A stretch of 64,000 bases of DNA from an uncultured Rickettsiales bacterium (GTDB lineage: Bacteria > Pseudomonadota > Alphaproteobacteria > Rickettsiales > UBA1997): contig CAKVGI010000005.1 of the NCBI GenBank assembly GCA_934747265.1, positions 1-64,000 on the forward strand, given 5' to 3'. The first letter of the stretch is position 1. Every line of letters begins with the position of its first letter. The translations under genes and the position numbers were made by a program. The notes beneath the pieces are model-generated. The model did not search any database and had not been told where the DNA came from. It was given only the letters and a program-made list of their open reading frames with translations. Shown here one piece after another: positions 46,064 to 56,636 of this stretch.

Positions 46064-47731
46064 TTAAAACAAACCAATTATTTTACCATTTTTATCAATA
46101 TCAATATTCTCGGCAACTGGTATTTTTGGTAAACCCGGCATTGTCATTATATCGCCAGCAATGCAAACAATAAATTCAGCTCCATTTGATAATTTTACGT
46201 CGTTGATTGTAATTTTAAAATTTTTTGGCGCTCCTAATAAGTTTTTATTATCAGAAAAGGAATATTGAGTTTTTGCAATGCAAATAGGCAATTTATCTCT
46301 GTTTAATTCTTCAATTCTTTTAATTTCTTTTTTGGCGTTTGGAGAAAAAATTACATCCTCTGCGCCATATATTTTTTTTGCTACAATTTCAATTTTATCA
46401 ACTATCGGTAAAGATTCTTGATACAAAACTTTAAAATTACTTTCTTCTTGTGAGTTTATATTTTTTAATACCTTTTCTGCTAAATCAATAGCTCCTTGTC
46501 CTCCTTTTCCCCATCCCTCGCATATACTAAAATCAATATTTACTTCTTTGCAGTAATTTTTTACAAAATTAATTTCTGCCTCGGTATCCGTATTGTATTT
46601 ATTTAATGCAACAATTACAGGTATATTATACTTTTTCAAGTTTTCTATGTGCTTAGCTAAATTTACTACGCCTTTTTGTAAAGCTTGTAGATTTTCAATA
46701 GATAATTCATCTTTTTTAACTCCACCATTGTATTTTAAAGCTTTAATCGTTGCAACTAAAACTGTAGCATATGGTTTTAAATCAGCTTTTCTACATTTTA
46801 TATCAAAGAATTTTTCAGCTCCTAAATCAGCTCCAAAACCAGCTTCTGTTATTACATAATCAGACAATTTTAATGCTGTTTTTGTTGCTATTATGCTATT
46901 ACATCCATGTGCAATATTCGCGAATGGACCACCATGTATAATTGCAGGAGTTCCTTCAAGTGTTTGAACTAAATTTGGTTTTATTGCATCCTTTAATAAT
47001 ACAGCAATAGCTCCTTCCGCTTTTAAATCTTTTGCATAAATTGGTTTGTTTTCATTATTATATGCAACTAATATATTACCAACTCGTTTTTTTAAATCTT
47101 GCAAATCTGTTGATAAACATAATATAGCCATAATTTCTGAGGCAACAGTTATCATATAACCATCCTCTCTACATTTTCCATTGTTATTTAGGCCAATAAC
47201 TATATTTCTTAGGCTTCTATCATTCAAATCAACCGCTCTTTTCCATTGTATTTTGTTTGTATCAATATTCAACTTATTTCCGTGATAAATATGATTATCT
47301 ATTAATGATGCTAATAGATTATGCGCTGTTGTTATTGCATGAATATCGCCAGTAAAATGCAGATTTATATCTTCCATAGGCACAACCTGTGCATACCCAC
47401 CGCCAGTTGCTCCTCCTTTCATTCCAAAACAAGGACCTAAGGATGGCTCTCTTAAAACAACTATACTTTTTTCCCCTAATTTCCACAAAGCTTGACCTAG
47501 GCCTATGGTAGTTGTTGTTTTGCCTTCACCAGCAGGTGTTGGGTTTATTGCAGTTACCAAAATCAATTTTCCATCTTTTTTATCTTTTAAGTCATTTATA
47601 AAAGATTGAGAAATTTTTGCCTTATATTTTCCAAATAACTCTAAATTATCCTCATGTATACCAATTTTTTTTGCTATTTCTATAATTGGTAATTTTTTAC
47701 TTTCTCTTGCAATTTCAATATCTGTTTTCAT
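46064..47731 (-). CDS. fhs: Formate-tetrahydrofolate ligase
   Basis: ATP-dependent activation of formate to 10-formyl-THF. The nucleotide-binding loop is [18 protein letters not shown], followed by [49 protein letters not shown] and [18 protein letters not shown]. 555 residues, normal. In an anaerobe with pyruvate formate-lyase it can feed formate into one-carbon metabolism. It is divergent from hslU with 142 AT-rich bases between. Confidence 0.97.
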   Translation of the reverse strand: MKTDIEIARESKKLPIIEIAKKIGIHEDNLELFGKYKAKISQSFINDLKDKKDGKLILVTAINPTPAGEGKTTTTIGLGQALWKLGEKSIVVLREPSLGPCFGMKGGATGGGYAQVVPMEDINLHFTGDIHAITTAHNLLASLIDNHIYHGNKLNIDTNKIQWKRAVDLNDRSLRNIVIGLNNNGKCREDGYMITVASEIMAILCLSTDLQDLKKRVGNILVAYNNENKPIYAKDLKAEGAIAVLLKDAIKPNLVQTLEGTPAIIHGGPFANIAHGCNSIIATKTALKLSDYVITEAGFGADLGAEKFFDIKCRKADLKPYATVLVATIKALKYNGGVKKDELSIENLQALQKGVVNLAKHIENLKKYNIPVIVALNKYNTDTEAEINFVKNYCKEVNIDFSICEGWGKGGQGAIDLAEKVLKNINSQEESNFKVLYQESLPIVDKIEIVAKKIYGAEDVIFSPNAKKEIKRIEELNRDKLPICIAKTQYSFSDNKNLLGAPKNFKITINDVKLSNGAEFIVCIAGDIMTMPGLPKIPVAENIDIDKNGKIIGLF

Positions 47732-47873
47732 AAGTGGAAAATGTTTTTTATTATAATAAAATATTTTTTTAAAAAAACAATGTTTTATATATTAAATATT
47801 AAAACAGTAATATCTTGCAATTAATAAAAATAATGTCATAATTTAACGTATGTTATTTTAAATAAGTTGGACT

Positions 47874-49217
47874 ATGCAAGAAATAAAATGTTTAAAACCA
47901 AAAGATTTAGTGAAAGAATTAGATAGATATATTATAGGACAAAATGAAGCAAAAAAAGCTGTTGCGATTGCTTTAAGAAATAGATATAGGAGAAAAATGG
48001 TTGAAAAACCATTGAGAGATGAAATTGTTCCAAAAAATATTCTTATGATTGGCCCAACTGGTGTTGGAAAAACTGAAATTGCTAGAAGAATTGCAAAACT
48101 AACAGATGCACCTTTTGTGAAAGTTGAAGCTACAAATTTTACCGAAGTTGGTTATGTGGGAAAGGATGTTGACAGTATTATAAAGGATTTGGTTGATGTA
48201 TCCGTAAAAAGAGAAAGAAAAAGAGCTAATGAAAAAAATGAGGCGAAAGCCAAAGAAATTGCAAAAAATAAAATTCTAGACATAATGCTTGAAATATTTC
48301 CCGAAAGTTCCGAGGAAAAAGTAAAAGAAAGGGAAAAATTGTCTAAGTTATTTGATGATGGCGAATTGTTTGATAGAGATATAGAGATTGATATTGTAGA
48401 GCAACCAAAATCAATAATAGATCAAATAGATTTACCAGATGGATCTGGCCATATTGGTATGATTAGTATAGGTGAAATTGTTGGAAAAGGATTTGGTTTA
48501 GATAAGAAAAAAAAGAAAAAATTAAAGGTGAAAGAAGCTTTTGATATTTTTGTTGAAGATGAAGAAGATGAGTTGTTAGATGAAGAAAAGGTTATGAGAA
48601 TTGCGATACAAAAAGTTGAAGATGATGGTATAGTTTTTATAGATGAAATAGATAAAGTTTCAATGAGGGATAATGGTTCTTTAAAGGGCGCTAATGTTTC
48701 AAGAGAAGGTGTACAGAGGGATTTATTACCACTTATAGAAGGTACAACAATTAATACAAGATACGGAATTGTAAAAACAGATCACATTTTATTCATTGCA
48801 TCTGGTGCTTTTCACAATTCAAGCGTTTCTGATTTATTGCCGGAATTTCAGGGTAGATTCCCAATTAGAGTTCAATTAAATAAATTAACAGAAAATGATT
48901 TTGTTAAGATTCTAAAAGAGCCAGATAGTAGCCTGGTAAACCAATATATAGCATTAATGAAAACTGAAAATATAGATCTTAGTTTTACAAAAGATGGAAT
49001 CAAAGAAATTGCTAGTTTAGCTGATAAAATGAACGAGGAAGTTGAAAATATTGGAGCTAGGAGATTGCACACTTTAATTGAGAAAATACTTGAAGATTTA
49101 AGTTTTGAAGCATCAGAAATGGAGAGTGGTACAAAAATTAAGATAGATAAGAAATATGTAAACGAACATATAGGTGATTTAAATAAGAAGATTGATATAA
49201 CTAAGTTTATATTATAG
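47874..49217 (+). CDS. hslU: HslU ATPase subunit of the HslUV protease
   Basis: AAA+ unfoldase of the HslUV (ClpYQ) complex. Blocks: LDRYIIGQNEAKKAVAIALRNR, Walker A GPTGVGKTEIARRIA, FTEVGYVGKDVDSIIKDLV, Walker B GIVFIDEIDK, and the C-terminal pore/HslV-binding end ITKFIL. 447 residues. hslV, usually just upstream, is not adjacent, so the two subunits are encoded apart. Confidence 0.95.
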   Translation: MQEIKCLKPKDLVKELDRYIIGQNEAKKAVAIALRNRYRRKMVEKPLRDEIVPKNILMIGPTGVGKTEIARRIAKLTDAPFVKVEATNFTEVGYVGKDVDSIIKDLVDVSVKRERKRANEKNEAKAKEIAKNKILDIMLEIFPESSEEKVKEREKLSKLFDDGELFDRDIEIDIVEQPKSIIDQIDLPDGSGHIGMISIGEIVGKGFGLDKKKKKKLKVKEAFDIFVEDEEDELLDEEKVMRIAIQKVEDDGIVFIDEIDKVSMRDNGSLKGANVSREGVQRDLLPLIEGTTINTRYGIVKTDHILFIASGAFHNSSVSDLLPEFQGRFPIRVQLNKLTENDFVKILKEPDSSLVNQYIALMKTENIDLSFTKDGIKEIASLADKMNEEVENIGARRLHTLIEKILEDLSFEASEMESGTKIKIDKKYVNEHIGDLNKKIDITKFIL

Positions 49218-49348
49218 CATATTTTGAGAGGATTTTTTAATTATTTATAAGCCTTTTTATTGTAAATATCTTTTTATTGTTGGTGGAAATGAATCCAATT
49301 GGAAAAATATAATTTTTTAATAGGTAATTTAACTATTGATATTATTTA

Positions 49349-50506
49349 TTAGAAAAATAAAACATCTTCATTTATTGAGAAAATGTCATTTATTTTTTCA
49401 AAATCTGTTTCTATTTTTTCTAAGTTGTCATTTTTTAATAATACATTAAATGATGTTTTATCAATATGTGGAATTAAATTATTATCTATTCCTTCAATTA
49501 TTGATGTAAAAATACCAATCAATACTAGTTGCAAATCGGCACAAGCTGATGGTATTCTATATTCTATTCTTCTATTTTTATTATCTTCTTCAATATAATT
49601 TTCTATAATTATATTTGATGGTGTAGGTATCCTAACGCAGGTACTTCTATTATTGATACCCCAACTTATATATGTTGGTGCCGGATATTTGTTATTATCA
49701 ACTATATACTGATTTTTTTTAATATCAAATCTATCAAGACATTTATAATCTTTTATGTACAATAATAGATTATTATTGATATTTTTTAATAACCCAGCCA
49801 TACAATTAAGTAAAAGTTGACTTTCTTGCATTATATTTTTTTCATTTTTTTGTCTAGCGAATAAATTTTTATTATTTTGATCTATAATTGAAAAATTTAT
49901 TTGCAAAGCACTACCACAATCATTCTCAAATGGTGAAGCTTCAAGGTTTAATTCTAAATTATTATTATCTGCAAAATTGTTTAATATATCTATTATTTTA
50001 AAATAATCTTCTACAAATTTTTTTATATTTGTTGTTGGGACGGTTTTTATTTCAAATTGATTTTCTCCCATTTCCTTTTCTATATTTTCAATATTTGGCA
50101 AGTATTTTTTTAATTCTTTTACAATATCAATATTTTTTATATTATTTAATATGTAAAATTCTAATTCTAATCCAATTTTCACTTTGAAATCATAAGATTT
50201 TTGTAAAATTTCTAATAAATTATTGAAAATTGCTTTTTTATGTTTTTTTAATATTATAAATAGTGGCGAATTTACATAAAATGGTTCTGTATTCTTTGGT
50301 TGTAAAGAATAAAAGTCATACGTTTTATGATCTAAAACAATATCAATTTCTTTATTGGTATTCGGAATAGCTTTATGTATAAAAATATTATCTTTCTTTT
50401 TAAATAAGCTACTCCTAATATTTTTGTATATTTTTTTAAAAAACAAAAGAGACTCTTTATAATATATAAAGTAAAATCTCTTTAATTGAAACAAAATCCT
50501 AAACAT
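49349..50506 (-). CDS. Divergent glutamine-synthetase-fold protein (gamma-glutamyl ligase-like)
   Basis: The C-terminal two thirds contain a GS-type catalytic barrel: IGLELEFYIL (metal ligands), MGENQFEIKT (family G-x-x-Q-x-E), GSALQINFSI (usual G-x-H-x-H, here Q-N), SWGINNRSTCVRIP and RRIEYRIPSACADL. The N-terminal 70 residues are basic and do not form a clear beta-grasp domain. At 385 residues it is shorter than GlnA. The loss of the ammonia/ATP-loop His suggests altered chemistry. Possibly a gamma-glutamylamide synthetase-like enzyme. It starts 10 bases downstream of trxA. Confidence 0.65.
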   Translation of the reverse strand: MFRILFQLKRFYFIYYKESLLFFKKIYKNIRSSLFKKKDNIFIHKAIPNTNKEIDIVLDHKTYDFYSLQPKNTEPFYVNSPLFIILKKHKKAIFNNLLEILQKSYDFKVKIGLELEFYILNNIKNIDIVKELKKYLPNIENIEKEMGENQFEIKTVPTTNIKKFVEDYFKIIDILNNFADNNNLELNLEASPFENDCGSALQINFSIIDQNNKNLFARQKNEKNIMQESQLLLNCMAGLLKNINNNLLLYIKDYKCLDRFDIKKNQYIVDNNKYPAPTYISWGINNRSTCVRIPTPSNIIIENYIEEDNKNRRIEYRIPSACADLQLVLIGIFTSIIEGIDNNLIPHIDKTSFNVLLKNDNLEKIETDFEKINDIFSINEDVLFF

Positions 50507-50515
50507 TAGTAATTA

Positions 50516-50824
50516 TTATATATTACTATCTATCCATGTCTTGATTATAGTTTTTGAGGCTAAACCAGTTCTTTGAGCAGTCATTTTTCCATCTTTGAAT
50601 ATCATCAAACAAGGAACGCCCATTATATTAAATTTATTTGGTATAACTCTATTATCATCAACATTAAACTTAACAACTTTTAATTTGCCTTCATATTCCG
50701 ATGTTATTTCGTCTATTATTGGTAATAACATTCTGCATGGTCCACACCAAGGAGCCCAGAAGTCCACTAAAACAGTTCCTTCTTGTACAGCAGCATCAAA
50801 AGTTTCATCATTTAATTCAGACAT
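50516..50824 (-). CDS. trxA: Thioredoxin
   Basis: 102 residues with VLVDFWAPWCGPCRMLLPIIDE (redox WCGPC), KFNVDDN and the cis-Pro segment IMGVPCLMIFKDG, where an extra Cys follows the proline. General cytoplasmic disulfide reductant. Between xseB and the GS-like gene on the same strand. Confidence 0.95.
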   Translation of the reverse strand: MSELNDETFDAAVQEGTVLVDFWAPWCGPCRMLLPIIDEITSEYEGKLKVVKFNVDDNRVIPNKFNIMGVPCLMIFKDGKMTAQRTGLASKTIIKTWIDSNI

Positions 50825-50883
50825 CTTTTACCTCTTAAAATATTTATAAAAAATAAAAAAGCCTCTACATTTATTTCGTTTAA

Positions 50884-51156
50884 CTATTCATTATTATCGT
50901 TATTATCTTTTTCTTCATTTTCATCTTCACTTTCTTCAAGTCCAATTTCCGATAATGGAATATTATTTTCTTTTGCTATCCTTTTAATTTCTTCTCTTTC
51001 ATCGGATAATAATTTTGCACAGTAGTCTCTTAATTCAACAGCTTCTTGATAAATCTTTCCTACATCTTGACCATCTTCATCTTTCTCCAATAAAGAAATC
51101 TTTTCTTCAAACAATTTCATAGCTTCATCAAAGCTCATTCCTTCGTATTTTTCCAT
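50884..51156 (-). CDS. xseB: Exodeoxyribonuclease VII small subunit
   Basis: 90 residues. The N-terminus SFDEAMKLFEEKISLLEKDEDG matches the XseB 'FEeal-x-LE-x-IV-x-x-LE-x-G' helix, followed by a second amphipathic helix (AVELRDYCAKLLSDEREEIKRI). The C-terminal tail is acidic (EEKDNNDNNE). The large subunit XseA is not in the window. Confidence 0.8.
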   Translation of the reverse strand: MEKYEGMSFDEAMKLFEEKISLLEKDEDGQDVGKIYQEAVELRDYCAKLLSDEREEIKRIAKENNIPLSEIGLEESEDENEEKDNNDNNE

Positions 51157-52178
51157 AATATTATACTATTGTTAGTTAAACTTACATCTATTTTAATTCA
51201 ATAAAATTAAAAATAAAGTGTTTTTATGAATAAAATTTGATATTGTAACAATTTAACATATGTATATCACGAACAGTTTAGCAAGTGTTTACTATTATTA
51301 CATCTGATGTTTTGTAGATAAAGCTTAATAAAAGAGAACAATAAAGTAAAATGTTTTGATACTCACGCTTTAACATAGGAAATGCCGTCTAAATTATCTA
51401 CATTGTCTTTCATGAAATTTTAAAAGTTGAAAAAAATATAATGATACACTAGAAATATGATAATATGAAGTTCAAATAAAATTTTGGCGTAGGTTGGTGG
51501 TATTGTTTTTGCTGTCGTTATTTTTTTATTATCTACTAGTTTATTTTCTTTATTATTAATTTAATCAATAAATTAAATAATTTATTATATTTACACTATT
51601 ACCCTTACCCTCTATCAATCTTATATATCATCAATTAACCCCTTTTATTCACCACCTCCCTATTCAACATTCAGTCATTAATCATACTCTACAATCTATA
51701 AACATATCTGCAACATAAATACATAAAGATAATTTAAATTAATTATTAATTAATAGAAAAGTATATTTTTTATATTATTTGTGTAGTAGTGGTAGTTTTT
51801 AAAACATATTTCTAGAATTGTTTTATATAAGAATGAGACTTATGCTAAATTATATTAAAAAGAAATACTATAAAAAAGTGTATTTAACTACTCATATTAC
51901 TATACATTGATTAATTAAATAATTGAGCGATTAATTGGGATTGATTAATAACTTTGGTTAATTTTATTAATGTTTAATCAATAAAATTTTTATTATAGAC
52001 TAACTTTTATATTTAAAATAATAAAATTTAACAATATCAATATCTAGTGCAAAATAAACCTTGATTTTTTAAATAAATATCTATATCTTGATAATCTGAG
52101 ATTAGTCAAATTGTAAAATTATTGGGTGTTTTACAAAATACTATTCTTATATTATTAATTTACCCGAAAATAAAAAAT
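51157..52178. other. 1-kb gap upstream of rpsA with a C-rich, G-poor tract
   Basis: No gene is supported. From about 51596 to 51725 the + strand is rich in C and almost free of G (ACCCTTACCCTC..., CACCACCTCCC), a composition like Rho-utilisation sites. The rest is AT-rich, with several TTAATTAAT-like motifs near 51910-51980. It probably holds the rpsA promoter and leader. Confidence 0.5.
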
Positions 52179-53861
52179 ATGTCAGAAGAAAAAACTTATT
52201 TAAGCGAAGATTTTGAAACATTGCTTAATGAATTTGAAAATGAGACACAATCTTTTGAAGAAGGTAGTGTTGTAAAAGGTGTTATCGTTGATATGGATGA
52301 TAAAGCTGTTGGTATTGATATTGGTTCTAAATCAATTGGTTATATTCCAATTAGTGAATTTAAAGATGAAGACATTAAACTCGGCGATGTTGTTGATGTT
52401 TACTTGAATAAAATTGAAAATAAAAAAGGCGAGCTATTAATTAGTAGAGAAACCGCAAAAAAATATCAAACTTGGAATAATCTTAAAGATTACATGAACA
52501 ATAGAACTGTTATTGATGGTAAAGTTCTTGGTAAAGTAAAAGGTGGTTTTGCTATTGAATTAGGCGGTGTTATTGCCTTCTTACCAAAAAGCCAAGTTGA
52601 TACAGCTGATTTAGTAAATATGAATGGCTTAGTTGGTCAAAAAGATAAATTCATGGTTCTTAAAATAGATGATGTTAGAGGTAATGTTGTTGTTTCTAAG
52701 AGAGCTATTTTAGATGAGCAAAGAAATAAAGAAAGAGAAGAAATTCTATCCAAAATTAAAGTTGGCGATGTAATTGAAGGTATCGTAAAGAACTTAACAG
52801 ATTATGGTGCATTTATTGATTTTGGAAGCTTTGATGGTTTATTACACTTAACAGATATTTCTTGGTGTAGAGTTAGACATCCAAGTGATGTATTAAAAGT
52901 TGGACAAAATATTAAAGTTCAAGTTATTAAGTATGATCCAGAAACAAAGAAAGTTTCTTTGGGTATGAAACAATTGCAAGAAAATCCTTGGGAAACAATC
53001 AATACAAAATATCCAATTGGTAAAATCACAAAAGGTAAAGTTACAACCATTGCTCAATATGGTGTATTTGTTGAGATTGACAACGGAATTGAAGGTTTAG
53101 TTCATATTTCTGAAATGTCATGGTTCAAAAATAATCTTTCACCAGCAAAAGTATTATCTGTTGGACAAGAAATTGATGTTATGATTCTTGATATTGATTC
53201 TGAACATCACAGAATTTCATTAGGTATCAAGCAAACAACTCCAAATCCTTGGAAGGAATTTGCAGAATCTCATTCTGTTGGTGATATTCTTGAAGGTGTA
53301 ATCAAAAATATTACAGAATTTGGTTTATTTGTTGAATTCCCAAGTGGTGTTGACGGTTTAGTTCATGTATCTGATTTAGAAAGTGAAGAAGATATCAAAA
53401 AATACAACAAAAATGATAAAGTTAAAGTTGTATTATTGGGAACTAACTACGAACAAGAAAGAATTAGCATTGGTATAAAACAATTAAAATATGATTTAAA
53501 AGAAGAAATCAAAAAGTTTGAAAAAGGTGCAGACGTTTCTTGCATAGTAAAAACCGTTAAAAAAGAATATCTTGAAGTTGAAGTTGAATGCGGTTTAAAG
53601 GCTATTATTAAGAGAATTGATGTAGCAAAAGACAAAAAAGATCAAAAAACCGATAAATTCAAAGTTGGCGAAAAACTTGAAGGAAAAATATTCATTTTTG
53701 ATGCAAACACTGGAAAGTTCTTGATTTCATTAAAACCAATTTCTGATATTGAAGAAAATATTGAAGAGGAAGAAGAATTTGATATTGATCAATATACAGG
53801 AAGTGATACAGGAACTACATTAGGTAGTGTTTTTGGAAATTTATTTGAACAAATGAAATAG
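52179..53861 (+). CDS. rpsA: 30S ribosomal protein S1
   Basis: Six S1 RNA-binding domains over 560 residues. Conserved units are easy to see: GFAIELGGVIAFLPKSQ, GAFIDFGSFDGLLHLTDISW, GVFVEIDNGIEGLVHISEMSW and GLFVEFPSGVDGLVHVSDLE. The ATG at 52179 (MSEEKTYLSEDFETLL) is chosen; the frame is open upstream to 52122. It ends with an acidic tail and a strong terminator. cmk, often its neighbour, is at 31.1 kb. Confidence 0.96.
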   Translation: MSEEKTYLSEDFETLLNEFENETQSFEEGSVVKGVIVDMDDKAVGIDIGSKSIGYIPISEFKDEDIKLGDVVDVYLNKIENKKGELLISRETAKKYQTWNNLKDYMNNRTVIDGKVLGKVKGGFAIELGGVIAFLPKSQVDTADLVNMNGLVGQKDKFMVLKIDDVRGNVVVSKRAILDEQRNKEREEILSKIKVGDVIEGIVKNLTDYGAFIDFGSFDGLLHLTDISWCRVRHPSDVLKVGQNIKVQVIKYDPETKKVSLGMKQLQENPWETINTKYPIGKITKGKVTTIAQYGVFVEIDNGIEGLVHISEMSWFKNNLSPAKVLSVGQEIDVMILDIDSEHHRISLGIKQTTPNPWKEFAESHSVGDILEGVIKNITEFGLFVEFPSGVDGLVHVSDLESEEDIKKYNKNDKVKVVLLGTNYEQERISIGIKQLKYDLKEEIKKFEKGADVSCIVKTVKKEYLEVEVECGLKAIIKRIDVAKDKKDQKTDKFKVGEKLEGKIFIFDANTGKFLISLKPISDIEENIEEEEEFDIDQYTGSDTGTTLGSVFGNLFEQMK

Positions 53862-53881
53862 TTTTGAATAAATGATAATTT

Positions 53882-53911
53882 AAAAGCTATCACTTAAAGT
53901 GGTAGCTTTTT
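53882..53911 (+). terminator. Rho-independent terminator after rpsA
   Basis: A 12-bp stem AAAAGCTATCAC / GTGGTAGCTTTT with one G-T pair and a 5-base loop, ending in a T run. It marks the left edge of the accessory island. Confidence 0.92.
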
Positions 53912-54154
53912 GTACTTTTAAAAGCAAAATTAATATAATAAAAATATTTTTGTATTGTTAATTTTTTTATAAAAAACAATATTTTTTAAAAATGTTAATA
54001 ATTTTAATTGATATTTAGTATCATAGATAATAAGATTGTTTTAGTCAAAAGATGTAAAAGATTCTTATAGTAAGGTTTTAAAAAATATAAAAATTTGTGA
54101 AAAATATTTAATAAAAGATACGATAATGCAAGGTAAAGGCATAATATAGAACTT

Positions 54155-54551
54155 AAATATCCACCTCCACCCCAAGCTACCTCCACACCATTTATTAACA
54201 TCTTTGATGATAATATCGTAATCTATATCTGCACCAATATGCGTAAGTATTACCCTTTTTAATTGTATCTATTTAATATAAAGTTCTTTGTATGTTTTAG
54301 ATGTATTACAGTCTATATTTTAAATCATATTCTAAGTTGTTGAATTTTAAACACTTTCCGGTGAAATCCGTATGGTTTCACAAATAGAAGCAAGATTAAA
54401 AGAAGCTGAAAAACTTGGTTTCACAAAAGCCATCGTCCCAGAGGGGATATTTAATATAAAGCAATTCAAGCCAGAAAAGCATAAGATAAAGATTTATCCT
54501 GCGAAACATATAAGGGATGTGGCGAGGTTTATGAATTGTGGAGAAAAATAA
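54155..54551. repeat. Island direct repeat, copy A (MBL tail + radA tail)
   Basis: About 390 bp nearly identical to 57362-57749; its first 175 bp also recur at 60306-60481. On the minus strand (54268 to about 54170) it encodes VILTHIGADIDYDII and, after a one-base frame change, GVEVAW, resembling the end of an MBL-fold metallo-hydrolase. On the + strand it carries a radA tail (54351-54551). Between the two fragments is an AT-rich core of about 80 bp. Confidence 0.8.
54351..54551 (+). pseudogene. radA 3' fragment, copy A
   Basis: A 66-codon reading starts just after a TAA with TLSGEIRMVSQIEARLKEAE and KLGFTKAIVPEG and runs to a stop. This is the C-terminal Lon-like domain of the DNA repair protein RadA (family: GLSGEIR-x-V-x-Q-x-x-RL-x-EA-x-KLGF). 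The zinc finger, ATPase and most of the Lon-like domain are absent. The copy at 57555-57749 differs at only a few bases. Confidence 0.8.
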
Positions 54552-54620
54552 ATATTCCACACAGTATTTAATCTTTAAACTGACACTACATGGAATATTT
54601 AAATACCACAAAACAAGAAT

Positions 54621-55433
54621 TTATAATTTTTTCCCTGCTCCAAAAATTTCAGCCATTTGTTTATCAAGTTTTTGTTGAGCTTCTCTCATTTTTAATTTTT
54701 CAGTCTCTAAAAGAGGAAGATCTGACGTCTGTTCTATTCTACCCTTTCCTATTTTTAATGGTATACTCAATTCCGTATTTGGAGCTACTCCATAATGATG
54801 AGCTATCTCAGGATTTGATATAAATACGTTATAACTTTCGGTATGTGTACCTATGCCAAAACAGAAGTCGCTAACCAATCTAATAATAGCAGCGGATGGT
54901 AACATAGATGCTCCCGTATCTGTATTAGAATGTAAACCAGCTCTCTGTTGTGCTGATATTTCTCCGCCCATTCTCCTTGTCGCCGACACAATGCTTTCCA
55001 ATTTCTTTCTTTCGGCTTCTTTAAATTCTTCCTCCAAACCTGAATCAGAGAATTTTATATCACCAGAGATTACTGGAAATATATTTTTCCCGGTTGACAT
55101 AGTCAAACTCTTTAAAATTGGTGTCATACTGGAATTATGATAGCCTATCATTAAACCATTACTTGATAATCCAATCTCTGACTTAATATTCTGTCTTAAT
55201 CTTGTAGAATCCACAGCACCACTTAGTCCAATAATATTCATATCTTTTGCAATACTTCTTGATATATGACACATCATGTCAACTTGATTTGTAAGTATAA
55301 GCGCTAATGCTTTTGGGCAAAAAGTATTTAATTGCATAAAAATTTTTTTAATCATTTCAGCATTAACCAGCGATTGTGCATTTCTACCACTTGGATCTAT
55401 CTTTTTAAGCCTTACTTTCTCTTCTTCATTTGG
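54621..55433 (-). pseudogene. MDH-like domain, 3' part after an in-frame UGA
   Basis: Continues, in the same frame, the gene at 55434-56591 beyond its TGA. The 270 codons encode the rest of an LDH/MDH-like domain: KKIDPSGRNAQSLVNAEMIKK, LTNQVDMMC, GLSGAVDSTRLRQNI with the substrate Arg, and GYHNSSMTPI with the catalytic His. There is no other stop or frameshift. Independent initiation from an internal ATG at 55355 would lack the NAD-binding half. It aligns without gaps around the UGA to the intact paralog at 44173-45186. Confidence 0.75.
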
Positions 55434-56591
55434 TCACTTAGCAGCACTACATATAACAATATTAGAGTTTTTTGTTTTTGAATAATCATTTGTTATTATA
55501 AACCTTATATTACCTCCCTTACCCGCTATTTCTAAACTGCCAATTACATCCTTAACAAAACCACTTAATCTTATCAAACTATCTTCACTACTGGAACCAA
55601 TTAACACAAGTTCTACATTTTCATTGGCTGGTGTTATATTACATATATCTTGTATAGCCTTTTTTCCTATTTTGCCACCTGCTCCAATATATGTAATTTT
55701 TGTTCTAGATTTCTCATCCCAAATTGCTCTTGATTTTTCCAATAAATCTATAAATTGTCTTTGCGTACTTATAATTCTTGCTGGATTATCTGGATTTATT
55801 TTTGATAATCTCTCTAAATTTTTAGGAGAAATTTCATCTCTTACTATTTCAGTATAAAGTATTGGAATACAACCAGATCTAAAAGCACATCTTACATCAG
55901 CAAAAGCATCACCCATAAATAATATAGTATCGCTTTTTGGATCTAAAGAGTTTTTTAATAAATATTGATTTATAATCATTGGATTTGGCTTTGTATAGCC
56001 CGTAGTCTCTGGTGTCAAAATAGAATCGAAATATTTTCTAAATCCAAATATATCTAAAAATTTTTCAACAAAAATATTATCTCTATTGCTAACTATAAAA
56101 GCTTTTATTCCATTTTCCCTGCAATAATTTAATGTTGCTTCTATATTTGGTATTAATGGCATTCTATCAATATTGTCAATTAAAAGCCGCAGATACTCCT
56201 GATATGCTTGCTCTGCTATTTCTTCTCCAAAAAAATTTGGAAAATTTTCTTTCATTGATTTAGCTTTATCTTTCTTTAATCTGGTACCACCTTCCCAAGT
56301 TGGCATACCATATTTTGTTAAAACAAAATTTATAGACTCTAAATCAATTCTATGAGAATCTAAAATTGTGCTGCTCAAATCAAAAAATATAACTTTTGGT
56401 TTTTCTTTTAATAATTTATTCTCCATTTTTTTGCTTATAATAGTTCCTATAATGTTATAAACTTTATTTAGCATACTAAATATGCTTTCATTTAATTTTA
56501 CATCAACCACATTTAGTCTAACATTATCTTTGCAAATGTTAATAGAGTTAATGTATGTTTGGCATTGTCTAATATTTTCATTGATTTTCAA
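55434..56591 (-). CDS. HAD hydrolase fused to the NAD-binding half of an MDH-like domain, stopped by UGA
   Basis: 385 residues up to the TGA at 55434-55436. The HAD domain (about 64-285) has motif I FFDLSSTILD (second Asp of DxDxT replaced by Ser), motif II IVSNRD, the Lys in TGYTKPNP and motif IV FMGDAFADVRCA. Then KITYIGAGGKIGKK begins an MDH-like Rossmann fold cut off at VICSAAK. An internal ATG at 56426 would remove the first 55 residues, which resemble nothing known. The HAD part is paralogous to the divergent gene at 56637. Whether the protein ends here or is made by readthrough is unknown. Confidence 0.75.
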   Translation of the reverse strand: MKINENIRQCQTYINSINICKDNVRLNVVDVKLNESIFSMLNKVYNIIGTIISKKMENKLLKEKPKVIFFDLSSTILDSHRIDLESINFVLTKYGMPTWEGGTRLKKDKAKSMKENFPNFFGEEIAEQAYQEYLRLLIDNIDRMPLIPNIEATLNYCRENGIKAFIVSNRDNIFVEKFLDIFGFRKYFDSILTPETTGYTKPNPMIINQYLLKNSLDPKSDTILFMGDAFADVRCAFRSGCIPILYTEIVRDEISPKNLERLSKINPDNPARIISTQRQFIDLLEKSRAIWDEKSRTKITYIGAGGKIGKKAIQDICNITPANENVELVLIGSSSEDSLIRLSGFVKDVIGSLEIAGKGGNIRFIITNDYSKTKNSNIVICSAAK

Positions 56592-56636
56592 AAGTATATA
56601 TTTAATATATACATATCAATAATATTCAATTATTTT

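Noticed and set aside
54004..54201. 65-codon minus-strand frame starting MLINGVEVAW
   Set aside because: It is the frameshifted end of an MBL-hydrolase fragment inside repeat A plus flanking AT-rich sequence, not an independent gene.
55434..55436. UGA read as tryptophan or selenocysteine
   Set aside because: TGA ends several normal genes here (mnhG, mrdA, atpC) and Trp is TGG throughout; the paralog has His at this position, not Cys or Trp, and no SECIS-like stem is evident by eye.
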